NCBI GenBank assembly: GCA_002914805.1
Contig: JXTB01000238.1
Location: 380,303-444,302 of the forward strand
Source: Parasponia andersonii
Taxonomy: Eukaryota > Streptophyta > Magnoliopsida > Rosales > Cannabaceae
Direction of reading: 5' to 3'
Length of the DNA stretch: 64,000 bases
Positions 1 through 12,857 of this stretch are shown piece by piece; position 1 is the stretch's first letter; each line of letters begins with the position of its first letter. Both the position numbers and the translations under genes were made by a program. The notes beneath the pieces were generated by a model. That model did no database searches. It had not been told where the DNA came from and saw only the letters and a list, made by a program, of their open reading frames with translations.

Positions 1-1261
1 CTGATAAAATGACCATTTTGCCCTTTAAAAGAATAGGTTATTACATTTTTAAATTTTTCTTGCTTCTATTAACAATTTTAAATTTTCCTTGCTTCAGTTG
101 TCCTTATTTTATCACGATCATTAATTAGTTTGATTGTTGAATTTTTTTAAAAAAAAATATGGGGGTTAGTGACTTAATTGACCCCTGAATTATCCGTATG
201 AAATAATTTAGTTCTCAGAATTTTAATTATAACAATTAAGGTCTTAAATTTTATGATTTCAATCAATTTAGTCCATAAACTAAATTACAATCTATGTTAA
301 ATTTTTTGACAGAAAACATGCATCTATGTTAAAATTTTTGACAGAATACATACTTTAGGAGTTTGTGGCAACATTTGAATGTATATTTTAGAGATAATTT
401 GATAGTTTTAAGATCGGGTGGGAATTGAGTGAGAGACTATCTTCTTCATTCCTTTCCTTTTATTTAAACTTTTACCAATTTTTCACATTCTATTTCACAA
501 GAAAATTTAAAATCAATTAAAATAATAATTTTTTTTCATCCATTACTTCTGATGGGTTATAATGATAATTTGTCCTATATTGATTTAACACATTTTTTTG
601 GGCCAAATTCATCTTCTAATGGCTAAGTTTGGCCCAAATTTGGACAGAGACTATATAATATTTTAGAATTTCTTAATCTGATAGTATAATTTTACAATAG
701 TTAAATAATAGGGTTAAAGAGACAGAAATATCAAATTTGAGAAATTTTTTTTGCAGCTATCCCTAAAAGTGAGTTCATAATGATCTTCATTTATCTCTAT
801 GCTGTTATTTTTGTTAATTATTATAGCATGGCATATGTTTAAGAGAAAATTAAGTCAATGACCAATTTTTAAATTTTTTAAGTTATAGCTAAATAATCAT
901 TTTTTTAAAGAATATATTGTATTTTCATTTTTATTATTAAGTGAGTTAGATATTTAATTATAATTTTTGGAACTTAATCATACACTAAATTTTGGGCCAC
1001 AAAATAGTTAAATAGCTAATTAACCCTATGTTTAAGCCAAATAATTGAATCTGCATATATGATTTTTATTTATTTATTATTTGATAGTAATATATATATA
1101 TATATATATATTAAATATTTTGATATTTAAGTATTCTGCTCCATTTTTGCATATGGGATCAATGCAAATATATATATATATCATGATTCTTTAGATGCCA
1201 TGCAATTTTAACCATGAAATTTATACTTTACAAAATAAAATATAGAGATTAAGGGCATGCC
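1..1261. other. AT-rich intergenic DNA, no gene seen
   Basis: No supported coding region, RNA gene or element boundary is visible here. The stretch is AT-rich with homopolymer runs and a short TA dinucleotide tract near 1091-1110. All open frames are short and lack recognisable motifs. Confidence 0.6.
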
Positions 1262-1563
1262 TGTTTGGTAATTCTATATTGTGTTGTGCTATAATTATGT
1301 TGTAATTCTGCTGTGAGAAAAAAGGCATAAGTATTTGATAAATTTATTTACAAAATTAAATTATTATTTAATAGAGTTGTGTAAGTATTTCGTAAGTTAC
1401 AAATATGTATGCTGTAGAATGACATTTTAAGAAATTTGTATTATAACAACAAAATCAACTTTATAAAAAGTAACTATCATTTTGTTTCTCAAATTATGCT
1501 CATGACAATGGTTACACATCAGTTTTTTAAATCTCGTGATTAAAAATAGAAACTTACCAAACG
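1262..1563. mobile_element. MITE-like element with short inverted ends
   Basis: The left end reads TGTTTGGTAATTCTATAT. The right end reads AAATAGAAACTTACCAAACG, and its reverse complement starts CGTTTGGTAAGTTTCTAT. Ends of about 18 bp are therefore imperfect inverted repeats around roughly 300 bp of AT-rich, non-coding sequence. This is the size and form of a miniature inverted-repeat element. I could not identify a convincing target-site duplication, so the superfamily and exact ends are inferred. Confidence 0.4.
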
Positions 1564-4155
1564 TCTCCTCATTTTCCTTTTTTTCACTAACTAAAAAACA
1601 ATATCTATAATCAATCCAAATGGAAACCTAAAATGGTAAGGTTTTTGAAAGTTGATAATATGAGCTTACTCTTTGAATAATTTAAAAATTAAAATACAAT
1701 AATATCTTCAAAATTAAGGATACAAATAAAAATTAAAAATAGTATTATTGTATTTCATTGCTAAAATTAGTCAATAAAATGACTTCAGAAAATTGATTTT
1801 CGAAAATTCTTAATTTTGAGATATTATTTTGTAGAGCCTAAACATGGGATTTAAGTTACAGAACACATAAATTTTACCATTTGTTGCAATTTGACCTTTG
1901 CCTCCAATCTAAAATGTGTAGTTCACAAATCACATTGTGGTATACATTCTTTGATTCTTCTTTTTATTTACCTTTTTTTTTATTAGAGGTGATTTTGCAT
2001 TTCTTATTATGGCTTTTATTATCTGTAAATCTTTACGTCTTGATTAATTTTTTTTTATGAGTTTCTACCAAGCAAGAAATCTCAAGGTGGCCAGTTTGAT
2101 GTTAACTCTTATTTTACTCTGATTTAAGATAAGATTTATTGCCTGGGCAAGTGAAATTTTCCTAATTTCAGTTGAGATTTCCATTGAAAATTATCATGTA
2201 CATCTATATATATATATATATATATGTTTACACGTTAATTCAATATAATATCCAGAAATATTTCCATGAAAATTTGGTTTGCCCAAACGTGCATGCTCTA
2301 ACATATCACTCGTTTTTAATCTTCACTTTAGTGTGCGATTTTAATATTCTTTATTTTTCCTTTCTACTAGAATGTTACACTTACTCCTCCTCGCAAGACT
2401 TGATTATTCTACCAAGGCAACACCAAATACGGCAGTAGAAGAAAGCTTGTGTCTCCTTCAACGTCTTTCCAATACGATTATTCTACACAAGCTTACCAGA
2501 GCCATGCATCCTGCCTTCACTTCTTCTTGTTCCCCTCCATCTAAGCTATTTTCTCCACTGCAATCCAATTGACTGTAAATCTGCGAGTTTCCGGTTCAAT
2601 TTGCACATTAACATATACCCATCAAGGCTATACGTATGTATATGCCATTATATATCTGCATTATCTCATTCATTTGTTTTTGTCTTCTCCTCTTTGTAAT
2701 TGTAATTACTCTTGTCTAACCATTCAATTTCAAGGTGTCAAGGATTTTGGCTTGCATTGTTTATTTATGTGTTTTTGTCTTATTTTCTTTGTAATCCCTA
2801 TTATATAACCATTCAATCCCAACATTTTTTGCCTTCTTTTGTATTCATGGAATGACATCTTAGCACCATTGCTTCACCTGGGTTAAGAAAACAAAGCTAA
2901 GAAAGGTTCTTGTTTCTTATTTTGATTAGACAAAGACGAAAAAGAAATATGCGTGGAAGTAGATCACCTTAGAAGTTATAAGAAAAAGAAATAGAAAAAT
3001 AAAAAGAATAATATTTATGCTTGTTTTGATACACTATTTTTTTTTAAAAAAAAATATAGAAACACTTTTATTTTGTGTTTTTTTTTTCTTAAATGAAATA
3101 AAAGGTGAAGATTTTTTCAAATAAATTATGAAAAAGATCCAACCATTCTTTTTATTTTAAAAATTAAAATTATATCCAAACAAGTCCTGCACGCTTTGTT
3201 TTAGGTTTTCACAGTGAAATATTCATTTAAAAATTAGTTCTAAAGAAACTTTAGTTATAATATTAAAGAAAAATTATTGACTTTGTAAATTTCTAACAGT
3301 AGGGATTTGCATAGATAAAGGTTGTATGAAGGTTCCCTAACGATTGTATATTTCAAGCGCTGCAATGGCAAGGACTCTAGAACCTGTGCCATATTCCAAG
3401 AAGAGGTCACCCTTCATTAAACCATGAAGCAGTAAGAGACGAATTATTGGTGTGTTCTCCAGCGAAAAACAAGTACTTAAAACCAAAATTTTAAGCTTCC
3501 ATGAGCGTAAAAGCGTAAAAGTAATCAGCTTAGGTGGGCAATTGATTAGAATTTATAACATGAGCCTTGAAATTATGAGTTTGACCAGCATCATTGGGCT
3601 AGCCCCTCTGGAAATTTCTATGGTTAAAGAAAGGAATCGATTAATGTAAGGCTAATTAGGTTGGGGTTTTTGAACAATGTTTTTCGTCTTCATTGGTCAA
3701 AAAGAAAATAGAGTATTAAAGGTAAATTTTAGTACAGCAATTCGATGTAGTATTTTCGAATTCGGTTTAGTTGCTCAAAATTCTGAAAATATATTAGTTT
3801 TCTGCAACTACCTTGGATTTGCCAAAAAGTTAAGGTTGTGGTTAGATAAATTGGCTTGTGAAGATGGTATGGTAACTCGACAAAACTGTCCAACATGTGA
3901 TTTTAATTTGAAGAGTATATTCATGTTATATATTCATGTTATTAATCATACTCCTAGGAAAAGAACCTTAAATAAGTTTTATATTATAGTTTTTTTTCCG
4001 TCTTTTCCTAGAAAATCTTTGTAGCATAGCAACCTTCTTCTTTTTCAAAGAAGCTGTTAGGGATTATGTAGTTAGTGCTCGTTTTCTTAACGAATATAGT
4101 TAATAATTTTCCCAATTTATTGGAAACTACCTTTCTGACCTGTGTTGTTAGGTAC
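1564..4155. other. Intergenic DNA, no supported gene
   Basis: Several short open frames occur (for example around 2372-2572 and 3677-4024), but none has a motif I can assign with confidence. A TA microsatellite lies near 2206-2226. The 3016-3188 segment begins GCTTGTTTTGATA and ends ATCCAAACAAGTC, so it could be another small inverted-end element. I see no gene structure. Confidence 0.5.
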
Positions 4156-4367
4156 TGTTGTGCGATCTAAAATCTATATGTTGGTCAATACCAAAAAGGG
4201 AAAGTTAGCGACCAAGTTGAACGTGTCAGGTCGCATGAGAATTTTTCTGATCAAAGTGCGACCTCCTCCGAATGAGTTAAGTGCGACTAGTATGAAAAGG
4301 AAACTAGATCAAGCTTCATCAAGTGGGTAATCTACAAAAAAAAGGAAACAAGTTTCTGAATAGAGCA
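4156..4367 (+). repeat. Tat-like LTR start fragment
   Basis: This segment begins TGTTGTGCGATCTAAAATC and is clearly homologous to the sequence starting at 27417 (TGTTGTGCGGTCTAAAATC). Similarity continues for about 210 bp, to the AACAAGTTTCTGAAT words, and then stops. The 27417 copy lies just after a purine-rich tract, where a 3' LTR is expected. The 4156 copy is therefore read as the truncated start of a second LTR, possibly the 5' LTR of the same Tat-like element. The open frame of about 60 codons here is LTR sequence, not a gene. Confidence 0.6.
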
Positions 4368-4418
4368 AGGCGTAATCTCAATAAGTTCTGCTGATATTAC
4401 AATGACATTGGACACTAT

Positions 4419-5871
4419 TGCAAATTTTATAATTGCTATACAAGTGTACGTGTTGAATAAGTAATACAGTAGTAAGTTAAGTATTATCTTTACATGGATT
4501 ACTTGCCAAATTATTTGTAAACACTAAATGTCAAACTAGATAGTTTTAAGAAATAAGAAACATAGATTTGCAAGTAAATGGTAAAAACCAAAGAATGCTA
4601 ATAAAAATATAAATACCAATTAGAAGATAACGTGAAGTATCAATTAAATCTCAACCAGTGGTGGCTTTAAGCTAGGATTATTAAATCCTTTTTAGTTACA
4701 AATCTGGGTTCAATTGCTGCAGCATTGCTTATAGCAAAATCACTCCAGTAAACCCAAAATTCAATTAGCACATAATAATCTTCCGAATTTATTATGTTTT
4801 AAGTTCTTCAAACTAGATTTACATATTTCTATGCTAACCCAGCTATCAAAACACAATTTATAGTATTAATTTTCATTGGGTTATATATGGCAACAATATA
4901 TTCCTATACCATTACTAATTCAAAGATCTACCAATGAGATGATTGAAACATGCATCATTCAAGCTAGATCCAATTAAGATTAACTTTTCTAGCTTTAATC
5001 CTAATTTATTTATGGCTAAGCAATAATAAGAATTAGTAACTAAGCTCACTTGAATGAACCAGAGAAAATTTCCATAAACATTAAAACAACACTTAACCAG
5101 TCATTACAACTTTAGATTCATCATAATCCGAGCTAAGAAAAACTTAGCTCATTAATAGGACCTCAAAAATCATCAGCCCAAACTATTTCATAGATTACAG
5201 AAAATACAAGAAAAGAAAAGAAATTAAATGCAAAGAATATTAAAAAAGGTAAAGAAAAGTCTAGCTGGATAATGGTAATTAGAGCTTCCTGCTGCTAGTA
5301 CTCATTCTCCTTCACCATTTCTTCTCTGTACTATCCTTTTCTCTTTCTTTCCTTTTCCATATTTTGCTCTCTGCTAAGCCGCCACCACCTTCTTCCTACA
5401 GTACACTTTTTTTTTTTTTATATTAGAGCAGGTAAAGTATCCTAACACACATGTCAACCAAATATGGAATAAGGACCACTTTTGCTTCATTTTTCCTTAG
5501 CTGGTATTTAATATTAGCTGTCAGTACCAGCTGTGTGTAAAAGATGCCAGCTGGAAAAAGAATTCTACTATTTAGTATTGCACCAGTGCGTTACTGTAAC
5601 AAAGTTACTCTCAATCTTGACTTAAGTTCAGTCTTCCTTCAAAGATGCTGCCATTTAAATTCATCAGAACTCAAGTCCTAAATTCAGCATTTCTACTAGA
5701 AATTAAAAGAAATAAAAATATCTATTGACTATATTAGATTTTGAACATCAGAAATACCACAGACCAAAATAAAATAAAGAAAAGCACCTAAACTAGACAA
5801 TTTAATCTTTTAAAATAACTATCCTAAGACTCAAAAATATATCAAATAACTCTAATTTTATAGAGTTATCA
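4419..5871 (-). repeat. Athila-like LTR 1 (outer, 3' LTR of copy A)
   Basis: The plus-strand ends are TGCAAATTTTATAATTGC and TTTATAGAGTTATCA, giving TG...CA termini and about 1453 bp. It aligns along its length with 12858-14238, and its last ~200 bp align with 19222-19417. On the minus strand the LTR begins TGATAACTCTATAAA and is preceded by a purine-rich tract (see 5872), so it is a 3' LTR. It contains pyrimidine-rich stretches and no coding region. No clean 5-bp target duplication is visible against the right end of the array. Confidence 0.8.
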
Positions 5872-5885
5872 CACCCCCAAACTTG
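5872..5885 (-). other. Polypurine tract of Athila-like copy A
   Basis: On the minus strand this reads AAGTTTGGGGGTG, directly before the LTR start TGATAACTC. Position and composition fit the plus-strand priming site of an LTR retrotransposon. The same arrangement recurs at 14239-14252. Confidence 0.65.
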
Positions 5886-7039
5886 AATTGTTACTCATCC
5901 CTGAGTGACAAAAATAACACAGACACAAAAAAATTTCTGGTTTACAGACAGCAAGAAAATCATTCCTTAGTTCTCTGTTCTACTTTTTAATCTTCATCCT
6001 TTGATCAGAATCACCCTTTCTCAAATACTAGTTCAATTCATTACAAACTTACTTTCACATGTGATTTTCCCTTAAGTGTATGTGTGGAAACTATGGTTAG
6101 AATTCTCTAGATTACTCAAGTCATATCAAAACATGATCATTGGGCCTAACTTTCTGGTTTTAAAAGCTAATCTTGTAAATCCTTCTTCATTAATGCAAGT
6201 CAACCAAATACTTAAGAGTTACAAGGCTTTAACAACCTTACACTATTAAGCTTAATTTTGGGGGATTGTTTTTATTATTACTTATTTTTTTATTTTTTTT
6301 AAACACTCAGATGTCACAATGCCATTTTACACAAATGCCAATATTGGTGATGAAGGCACCCGGTTACTCAGCAAAGTCACTCTCAGAGTTGCTGTAGCAT
6401 ACCCATATTTCAGACCACTGTTTGATGCAAAAGTCTACATGGAGCTCATGTTACCCCTAGTTACTAAGCAGTTCAAAATAGCGGAGTACTCATTATTCAT
6501 GACACTCTTTTTTTTTGACTCCCCCAAATTTAAACTCAACTTTTTTTTAATGTACCATGCCTACACTAAGTCTTTCATGTTTGGTCTCCTAAATTTCGCC
6601 TCAAAAGATTCACAAAATCAGTTCTAGAACCTAAAGCCCTCACAGTGATTCAAGATTTCCTAAGCTTTCCAAAAGTCCTCTAATCCATAGTTCTAGTGCA
6701 AAGAAAAATTAAAAATTTCACATCTAACAACAAGCTCAAACAAATATCCCAATCATTCAATTCAAGGCAATTAATCTCATAAGTTGAAAATTTTAAAGTA
6801 GTGAGGATTTCATAAGATCACAAAACTGTAGCATACCAGAGCAACAGAACACACACAGAAATTAACAAACAACCACACAAAAGAAAGATAATTAGATAAA
6901 TAGTTAAACAAACACCAATTAGATAAACTAACAACCCTCAAACTTAAAACAAGCAATGTCCCCACTGCGACACAAAATGTAAAGAAATATATAAGGAAAT
7001 AAAAAGAAACGGTAAAGAAGTGAAAACTCCCTGTCACAG
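5886..7039 (-). other. 3' untranslated internal region of Athila-like copy A
   Basis: Non-coding internal sequence lies between the accessory gene and the 3' LTR. It aligns with 14253-15660 of copy B, including a shared stretch near 6319-6480 / 14682-14838. A plus-strand frame of about 50 codons is open in both copies. Its residue differences are non-conservative, so I treat it as shared ancestry rather than a gene. Confidence 0.55.
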
Positions 7040-8192
7040 TTATGCTGCAACTCCATTTGATTCATCTTCATCAGATTCTGCCATGTGCTCATCGTCCAAG
7101 TCTTGTAGTATTTCTTCTGGAAATGCAGGGAAAATTGGAATGGGTTTAGTGAAATTCTTTTGCAAAGACTTCTTCAGGGCATTGTCCTGTTCATTTGCAT
7201 ATGCCCAGCATTGCTGCTACTGGTGGTGAATTTGCAGCTGCATGGTTATCAGCTGGTACTGTTATACCTCATGTTGACTCATACGCTACTCTAAGGACTT
7301 TAGTTGCTACAAGATATCGCTGTTGTTGCTACTGCTGGATGTTGTAGTAGGTCTGCTTGAGGAGGGTCGATAGGTTGACTCGGCTGGTCTTTCTTGGGCA
7401 ATTCTGGCCACTGCAATGGCATCTATTTCACCCATGTTGTGTAGCTTTTCTTTATTTACTAGATAAGGAGCACGAGCATTACAACATATCCTGATAATTA
7501 GGGATGGGAAAAATAGCATCCCTGATTTTCTCGTGGCACACGCACAAATCTCCTTATAAATCATTCGACCCACGTTGATAGATTTACCAGTTAACAAGGA
7601 ATACAATAGCACCACACGCTCCTTGGAAATTATTTTCCATGCGTGGTGGGTAGCAAACGAGATTTTAGAAAGTTGTACCATACTTTTGCAGGTGGTTTTA
7701 ATGAGCTCCAAAGGCATGTGTAAGCACCCTTGGATGAGACATTCTAGTTAGCTCCTGCTACAGCAACAGTCTCCAGCACCGTGAGTAGTTTGGATTCTAT
7801 GATGTTTTTGACAAATTCAGAGTGCTCATCTACCGGATCCCCCAAACTGAAGATGGTATTGATGGCTTCCACTCTCAAGGGCACCTAAACTCCTCTAACG
7901 TACACGGTGTCCTCTTCTGGATTAGTCAGGTTGGCGTAGAATTCATGAACCAGAGGCACGATCAGGTCTTCTGGGTGAGCGCAAAATAGCTACCAGTTCT
8001 ATTGGATGATAACATCTGCTATGAATGGTAGCTGCCCTAGTGGCGCATTATTATCCCACACGAACCCTTTCTCGACACTTAGAGGTTGATTTTGAATATT
8101 CTCTTCATACCTTGTTTCAGCTGCTTCAGATTCGAACTTGACTGCTTTAAATGCTTTACGAGCTACTTGCTTGATTCCTATTTCTCGTGCAA
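7040..8192 (-). pseudogene. Decayed plant-transposon accessory protein, Athila-like copy A
   Basis: This is the copy-A counterpart of the intact 379-codon gene at 15676-16815. Matching peptides include an N-terminal AARKAFKAVKFESEAAETRYE-like block, the SKERVVLLYSLLTGKSINVG block and NARAPYLVNKEKLHNMGEID. The longest surviving piece is 7307-7717. The position of the start codon reads ATA instead of ATG, and several stops and shifts break the frame. It lies downstream of integrase, where such accessory genes sit in Athila-like elements. Its function is not known; the product is expected to be non-functional. Confidence 0.7.
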
Positions 8193-8719
8193 CAGCAGAG
8201 TTCTCTTCCCCAAACTTGAGTGAAAATGAAACCCCTCACCAGAATTGCCAGTGGCCGTCAAAGAAAAGAAGAGTGGTGAGGTGGAGACTGAAAGAAGGTT
8301 GTTGTTGAAGGAGATTGTGTGGGGCTAGGGTCTAAAAAGGGGAAAAAGTTACCCTTTTTTTTTTTGAATAGTTTGGAACTGGGTCTGTTGCTGTAGCAAA
8401 TATATAATACTAATTTCATTGCTATAAAAATCTGTCATTTCCTAGGAATTTGCTGTTCTGCATCAAAATACCAAAAATTCTTCTTAAACTCCTGCTTTCC
8501 CACTTGTCTCCACTATTAAGCACGTTTCCTTGCATACGAATTAACCATAGATCAAAAATCAAGTTTTCACATCTCGTTACCCTTTTTTTTAACAACTAAC
8601 AAAAGAACAGGAAAATGTAAAATTTCTAAAGAATAAAAGAAGAAAAGAATTAAAAGGGTGATAAGCAGTGGATTGCCTCCCACTAAGTACTTAGTTTAGA
8701 GTCAACAACCTGACTTCTT
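8193..8719. other. Spacer between integrase and accessory gene, copy A
   Basis: Non-coding spacer of the Athila-like element, with poly-T runs. It aligns with the 16816-17460 spacer of copy B. No independent feature is seen. Confidence 0.5.
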
Positions 8720-11700
8720 GTTTAGTCATGGGTCTTGTAGAGTGACTGAGGTCTTCCCTCTGTCAAATTTAGGTTCCCAATAGTGCTTTAATCTTTGGCC
8801 ATTGACCTTGAACTGGTGACTTGAGTTTTCTTCCAGTAAGTCAACAGTACCATATAGATAGACCTTGGCAATCTTGAACAGACCTGACCACCTTGACTTC
8901 AATTTACCATGAAATAGCTTCAATCAAGAATTAAACAACAGGACTTGCTGCCCAGATTCAAAGGTCCTTTGTTGGATCTTGCTATCATGCAATTTTTTTG
9001 TTTTATCTTTGTATAACTTGGCACTCTCGTAAGCACACATCCGAAATTCTTCCAGCTCATTTAGCTGCAGCAAGCGTGTTTCCCTAGCAGCTTGAAGGTC
9101 CATGTTGAGTTTTTTCATCGCCCAATATGCTCGGTGCTCTAGCTCCACCGGCAAGTGACATGCTTTCCTAAAGATTAGCCTATATGGAGACATCCCCAAT
9201 GGTATTTTGAAGGCTGTTCTGTAGGCCCAAAGAGCATCATCAAGCCTTGTTGACCAATCTTTCCCAGTGGGATTCACAACCTTCTCCAAAATTCTTTCGA
9301 TCTCTCTATTGGAAATTTCTGCTTGGCCACTTGTCTGCGGATGGTACACTGTAGCTATTTTGTGCCTCACCCCATATTTGGCCAAAAGATTCTCAAACTG
9401 CTTGCTACCAAAGTGTGTTCCTTCATCACTAATGATGGCTCTTGGAGTGTCATAACGTGTGAAAATATTCTTATGCAGGAACTTCACTACAACCTTGGAA
9501 TCATTTGTGGAGAATGCTGAAGCTTCCACCTATTTAGACATATAGTCTACAGCTACCAAGATGTAAAGATTCCTAAAATATGGAGGAAATGGTCCCATGA
9601 AATCTATGCTCCACACATCAAATAACTTAACTTCCAGAATATTGTTTACGGGCATTTCATGTCTTTGCGAGATGTTCTCAGTTTTTTGGCACCTATCACA
9701 AGTCTTGACAAATTCATGAGCATCCTTGAAGAAGGTTAGCCAATAATAATCTGATTACAAGACCTTAGCAGCTGTTCTAAAACCTCCAAAATGTCCCCCA
9801 TGTGGAAATGAATGGCAATGGTGTAAGATGCTATGAATCTCTTTGCTAGGAACAAACTTACGCAAAATCTGATCTGCACAGGTTCATCCCAATAGTAAGT
9901 TTTTATATCATGGAAAAAATTTTTTCACTACTGGCTGCTCATCTCAGGTGGAAGTAATCCACTAACTAAATAATTAGCCAAGTTTGTATACCATGGAGTA
10001 GTCACCTGCTGTACAACTAAAAGTTGTTTATCTAGGAATGTTTCTCGAATTGGCTCTTTAATCTTCTTTGCATCTCCTGTTTCCATTCTTGATAAGTGAT
10101 CTGCAACTTGATTCTCAGAACCGTTCCTATCTTTTATCTCCAAATCAAATTCTTACAATAACAATATCCATCTGATCAATCTCGATTTGGCATCCTTCTT
10201 TGCAATGAGATACTTGATTGCTGAGTGATCTATATAAACAGTGACATTTGTTCCCACAAGATCAGATTAGAATTTATCAAAAGCGAAAACAATAGCTAGG
10301 AGCTCCTTCTCGGTAGTGGTGTAGTTTAGTGGAGTATTAGATAAATTCATGCTGCTATAGTAAATAAAATGGAGTACATTTTCTTTTCTTTGTCCCAGTA
10401 CAGCTCCAACTGCATGATCACTTGCATCACACATCAGCTCAAATGGTAAAGACCAGTTCGGAGCTACTATAATTGGGGCAGAAACAAGTCTTCACTTCAG
10501 CTCTGAGAATGCTTGCATACATTCTTCATTGAATTCGAAAGATCTGTTTTGCTCCAGCAAAGTGCACAGTGGCTTGGAAATTTTTGAAAAATACTTTATG
10601 AATTTTCTGTAAAAACCAGCATGTCCTAAGAAACTCTTAATGCCCTTGACTGATGTTGGTGGTGACAACTTCTCAATAATTTCAGTTTTTGCCTTGTCCA
10701 CTTCAATACCGTACTTGGAAACTCCATAACCCAATACAATGCCTTCTTGCACCATAAAGTGGCATTTTTCCTAATTTAGGACCAGATTAGTTTCTTCGCA
10801 TAGCTCCAAGTCCTTTTCTAAATTCAGTAAGCAATCTTCATAGGATTCCCCAAATATAGAAAAGTCATCCATAAAAACTTCAAGGGTTTTCTCCACCATA
10901 TCGCTGAAAATAGACATCATGCATCGCTAGAATGTTGCTGGATCATTGCAGAGACCGAATGGTATTCTCCTGAATGCAAAAGTTCCATAGAGGCAGGTGA
11001 AAGTTATCTTCTCCTGATCCTCAGGTGTTATAACAATCTAGTTGTAACCTGAGTATCCATCCAAGAAACAGTAATACTCCTTACTAACAAGTTTGTCAAG
11101 CATTTAGTCAATGAATGGTAGTGGGAAATGATCTTTTCTTGTAGCCTTATTGAGCTTCCTATAGTCTATGCATACCGTCCAACCAGTTACTGTTCTTGTG
11201 AGAATTAATTCATTATTGTCATTAGCCACAACTGTTACACCTCTTTTTTTAAGCACACACTGAACTGTCTGAAATTAGATAAATTATCCTTGCATCCAGC
11301 CACTTGATCACCTCTTTCTTCACTACTTTCTTCATAATTAGGTTCAGTGTTCGCTGCTGCTCCACAGAATTGCTGAAGCAATCTTCTAGCAGAATCTTAT
11401 GCGTACAGATTGTAGGGCTGATTCCCTTGATATCAGCAATGGTCCACCTTATAGCTTTCTTAAACCTTAGAAGTGCTGCAAGTAATTGCTCCTCTTGCTC
11501 CAAACTCAGAGCTGAAGAAATAATTACTGGTACCATGTCTTAGTCACCCAAATATGCATACTTTAAGTGAGAGGGCAATGGTTTCAATTCCACAACTGAT
11601 GGTTTAGAAGGCTTGAAATCCCTCTCCAATAATTCAAGAGATTCAAATTGCTTTCCCAGTCTAGCAAGTGAATGCTTTATGTCCACCCATGGTACATAGC

Positions 11701-12470
11701 CTTCTTCTTCAATTTCTTCATCAAAATCAGCCTTGGTAGATACTGAAATCAGATCGTTATCATAAGTTCCCTAGAATTGCTTCAGCACAAGTGAATCTAA
11801 TACATTGATGGCTGAACACTCTTCTATTTCATCCGGAAATTGCATAGTCTTGAACACATTGAAAGTGACCTGTTCATCATCAACTCGCATAGTGAGTTCT
11901 CCTTTTTGCACATCAATCAATATCTTTCCAATAGCAAGAAATAGCTTACCTAAGATTATAGGCAACTCCTTGTTAGCCTCATAATCCAATACAATAAAAT
12001 CCACAGAGAATATAAATCTGTCCACCTGAACAAAAACATCTACGATTTTTCCTTCAGGGTGAGCAAAAGATCAATCTACAAGCTAAAGAGTAACTGTAGT
12101 TGATCTTGCTTCTCTAATTCCCAACTTTCTGAAAACTGACATGGGCATCAAGTTTATGCTTGCTCCTAGATCACACAAGGCTTTTCTATAATAGGTGTCA
12201 CAAATAAAACATGGTATTGTAAAACTTCCAGGGTCTTGAAGTTTAGGAGGAATTTTATTCTGCAAGATGGAGCTGCACTCTTTGGTCAGTGCCACTGTTT
12301 CAAACTCTCCCAATCTTCTTTTCTTGGAGAGGATATCTTTTATGAATTTGACATACTCTGGCATCTGTTCTAAAGCTTCTACGAGTGGTATGTTGATATG
12401 CACCTACTTCAAAACTAGCAAAAATTTGTTGAATTGCTTATCTTGCTACTGTGTATGGAATCGTTGAGGA
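8720..12470 (-). pseudogene. Athila-like Ty3/gypsy polyprotein, copy A (PR-RT-RH-IN), degenerate
   Basis: Read on the minus strand this is a gypsy-type polyprotein in canonical order. The aspartic protease (about 12403-11771) carries the active-site segment DLGAS. Reverse transcriptase (about 11536-10490) shows the conserved WTIADIKGIS entry block and the catalytic FMDDFS. RNase H follows (about 10480-10140). Integrase (about 10143-8726) has a zinc-binding region, the DEGTHF aspartate and [15 protein letters not shown] with the catalytic glutamate. Most of the protease and the start of RT share one frame interrupted by isolated stops. The frame shifts within RT and again before integrase. One integrase stop is a TGA where copy B has an arginine codon, consistent with deamination decay. 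Almost all gag is missing: fewer than 400 bp separate the protease from the 5' LTR. Confidence 0.88.
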
Positions 12471-12857
12471 AAAGGTGGCAGTGGTCTATTATTCTGCTTT
12501 TCTAGGTAGTCTTGCTGTAGCAGATGTCTCTTTTCAGCAGTTTGCTTTATTACATTTTCCACTCTATCGTCCTTATCCTTTTCTCCTTGGATTGAAAAGG
12601 GCTCTCTTGATTATTTAAGCCTTAGCTCAGGCCCTTTCAGCTCTTTCCTACTCCTTAATGAGATCACTTTGCAATGCTCTTTATTCTTACACCTTGGATT
12701 TTCTATATCACTTGGCAAAGAACTTTGGGGCTGCTATTCAAGGCATTAGGTAATTGCCCCATTTGGTTTTCCAAGTTTCTAAGTAAAGCTGCTTAGCTTT
12801 GAATCATTACGGACTGATTCTGAATAATACTGTCATTTTTCGCTATATACTTGCTGG
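12471..12857 (-). other. Truncated gag/leader of Athila-like copy A
   Basis: On the minus strand this is the space between the 5' LTR and the protease. It is far too short for leader plus gag, so gag has been lost by deletion, apart from possibly its C-terminal tail. The sequence next to the LTR begins CCAGCAAGTATATAGCG on the minus strand. I could not match it to a known tRNA primer site. Confidence 0.45.

Noticed and set aside
2172..2808. Three overlapping plus-strand frames near 2.2-2.8 kb
   Set aside because: No motif, no splice structure, and one begins inside a TA microsatellite.
3440..4024. Possible remnant of a CLASSY/DRD1-like SNF2 helicase C-terminus (NSENILVFCNYL and similar words)
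   Set aside because: The peptide words are short, the order would be reversed relative to SNF2 proteins, and no canonical helicase motif is intact.
6319..6627. Plus-strand 102-codon frame with a counterpart at 14682-14838
   Set aside because: The counterpart is in the same retroelement region of copy B; substitutions are non-conservative and it lies antisense in the 3' untranslated part of the element.
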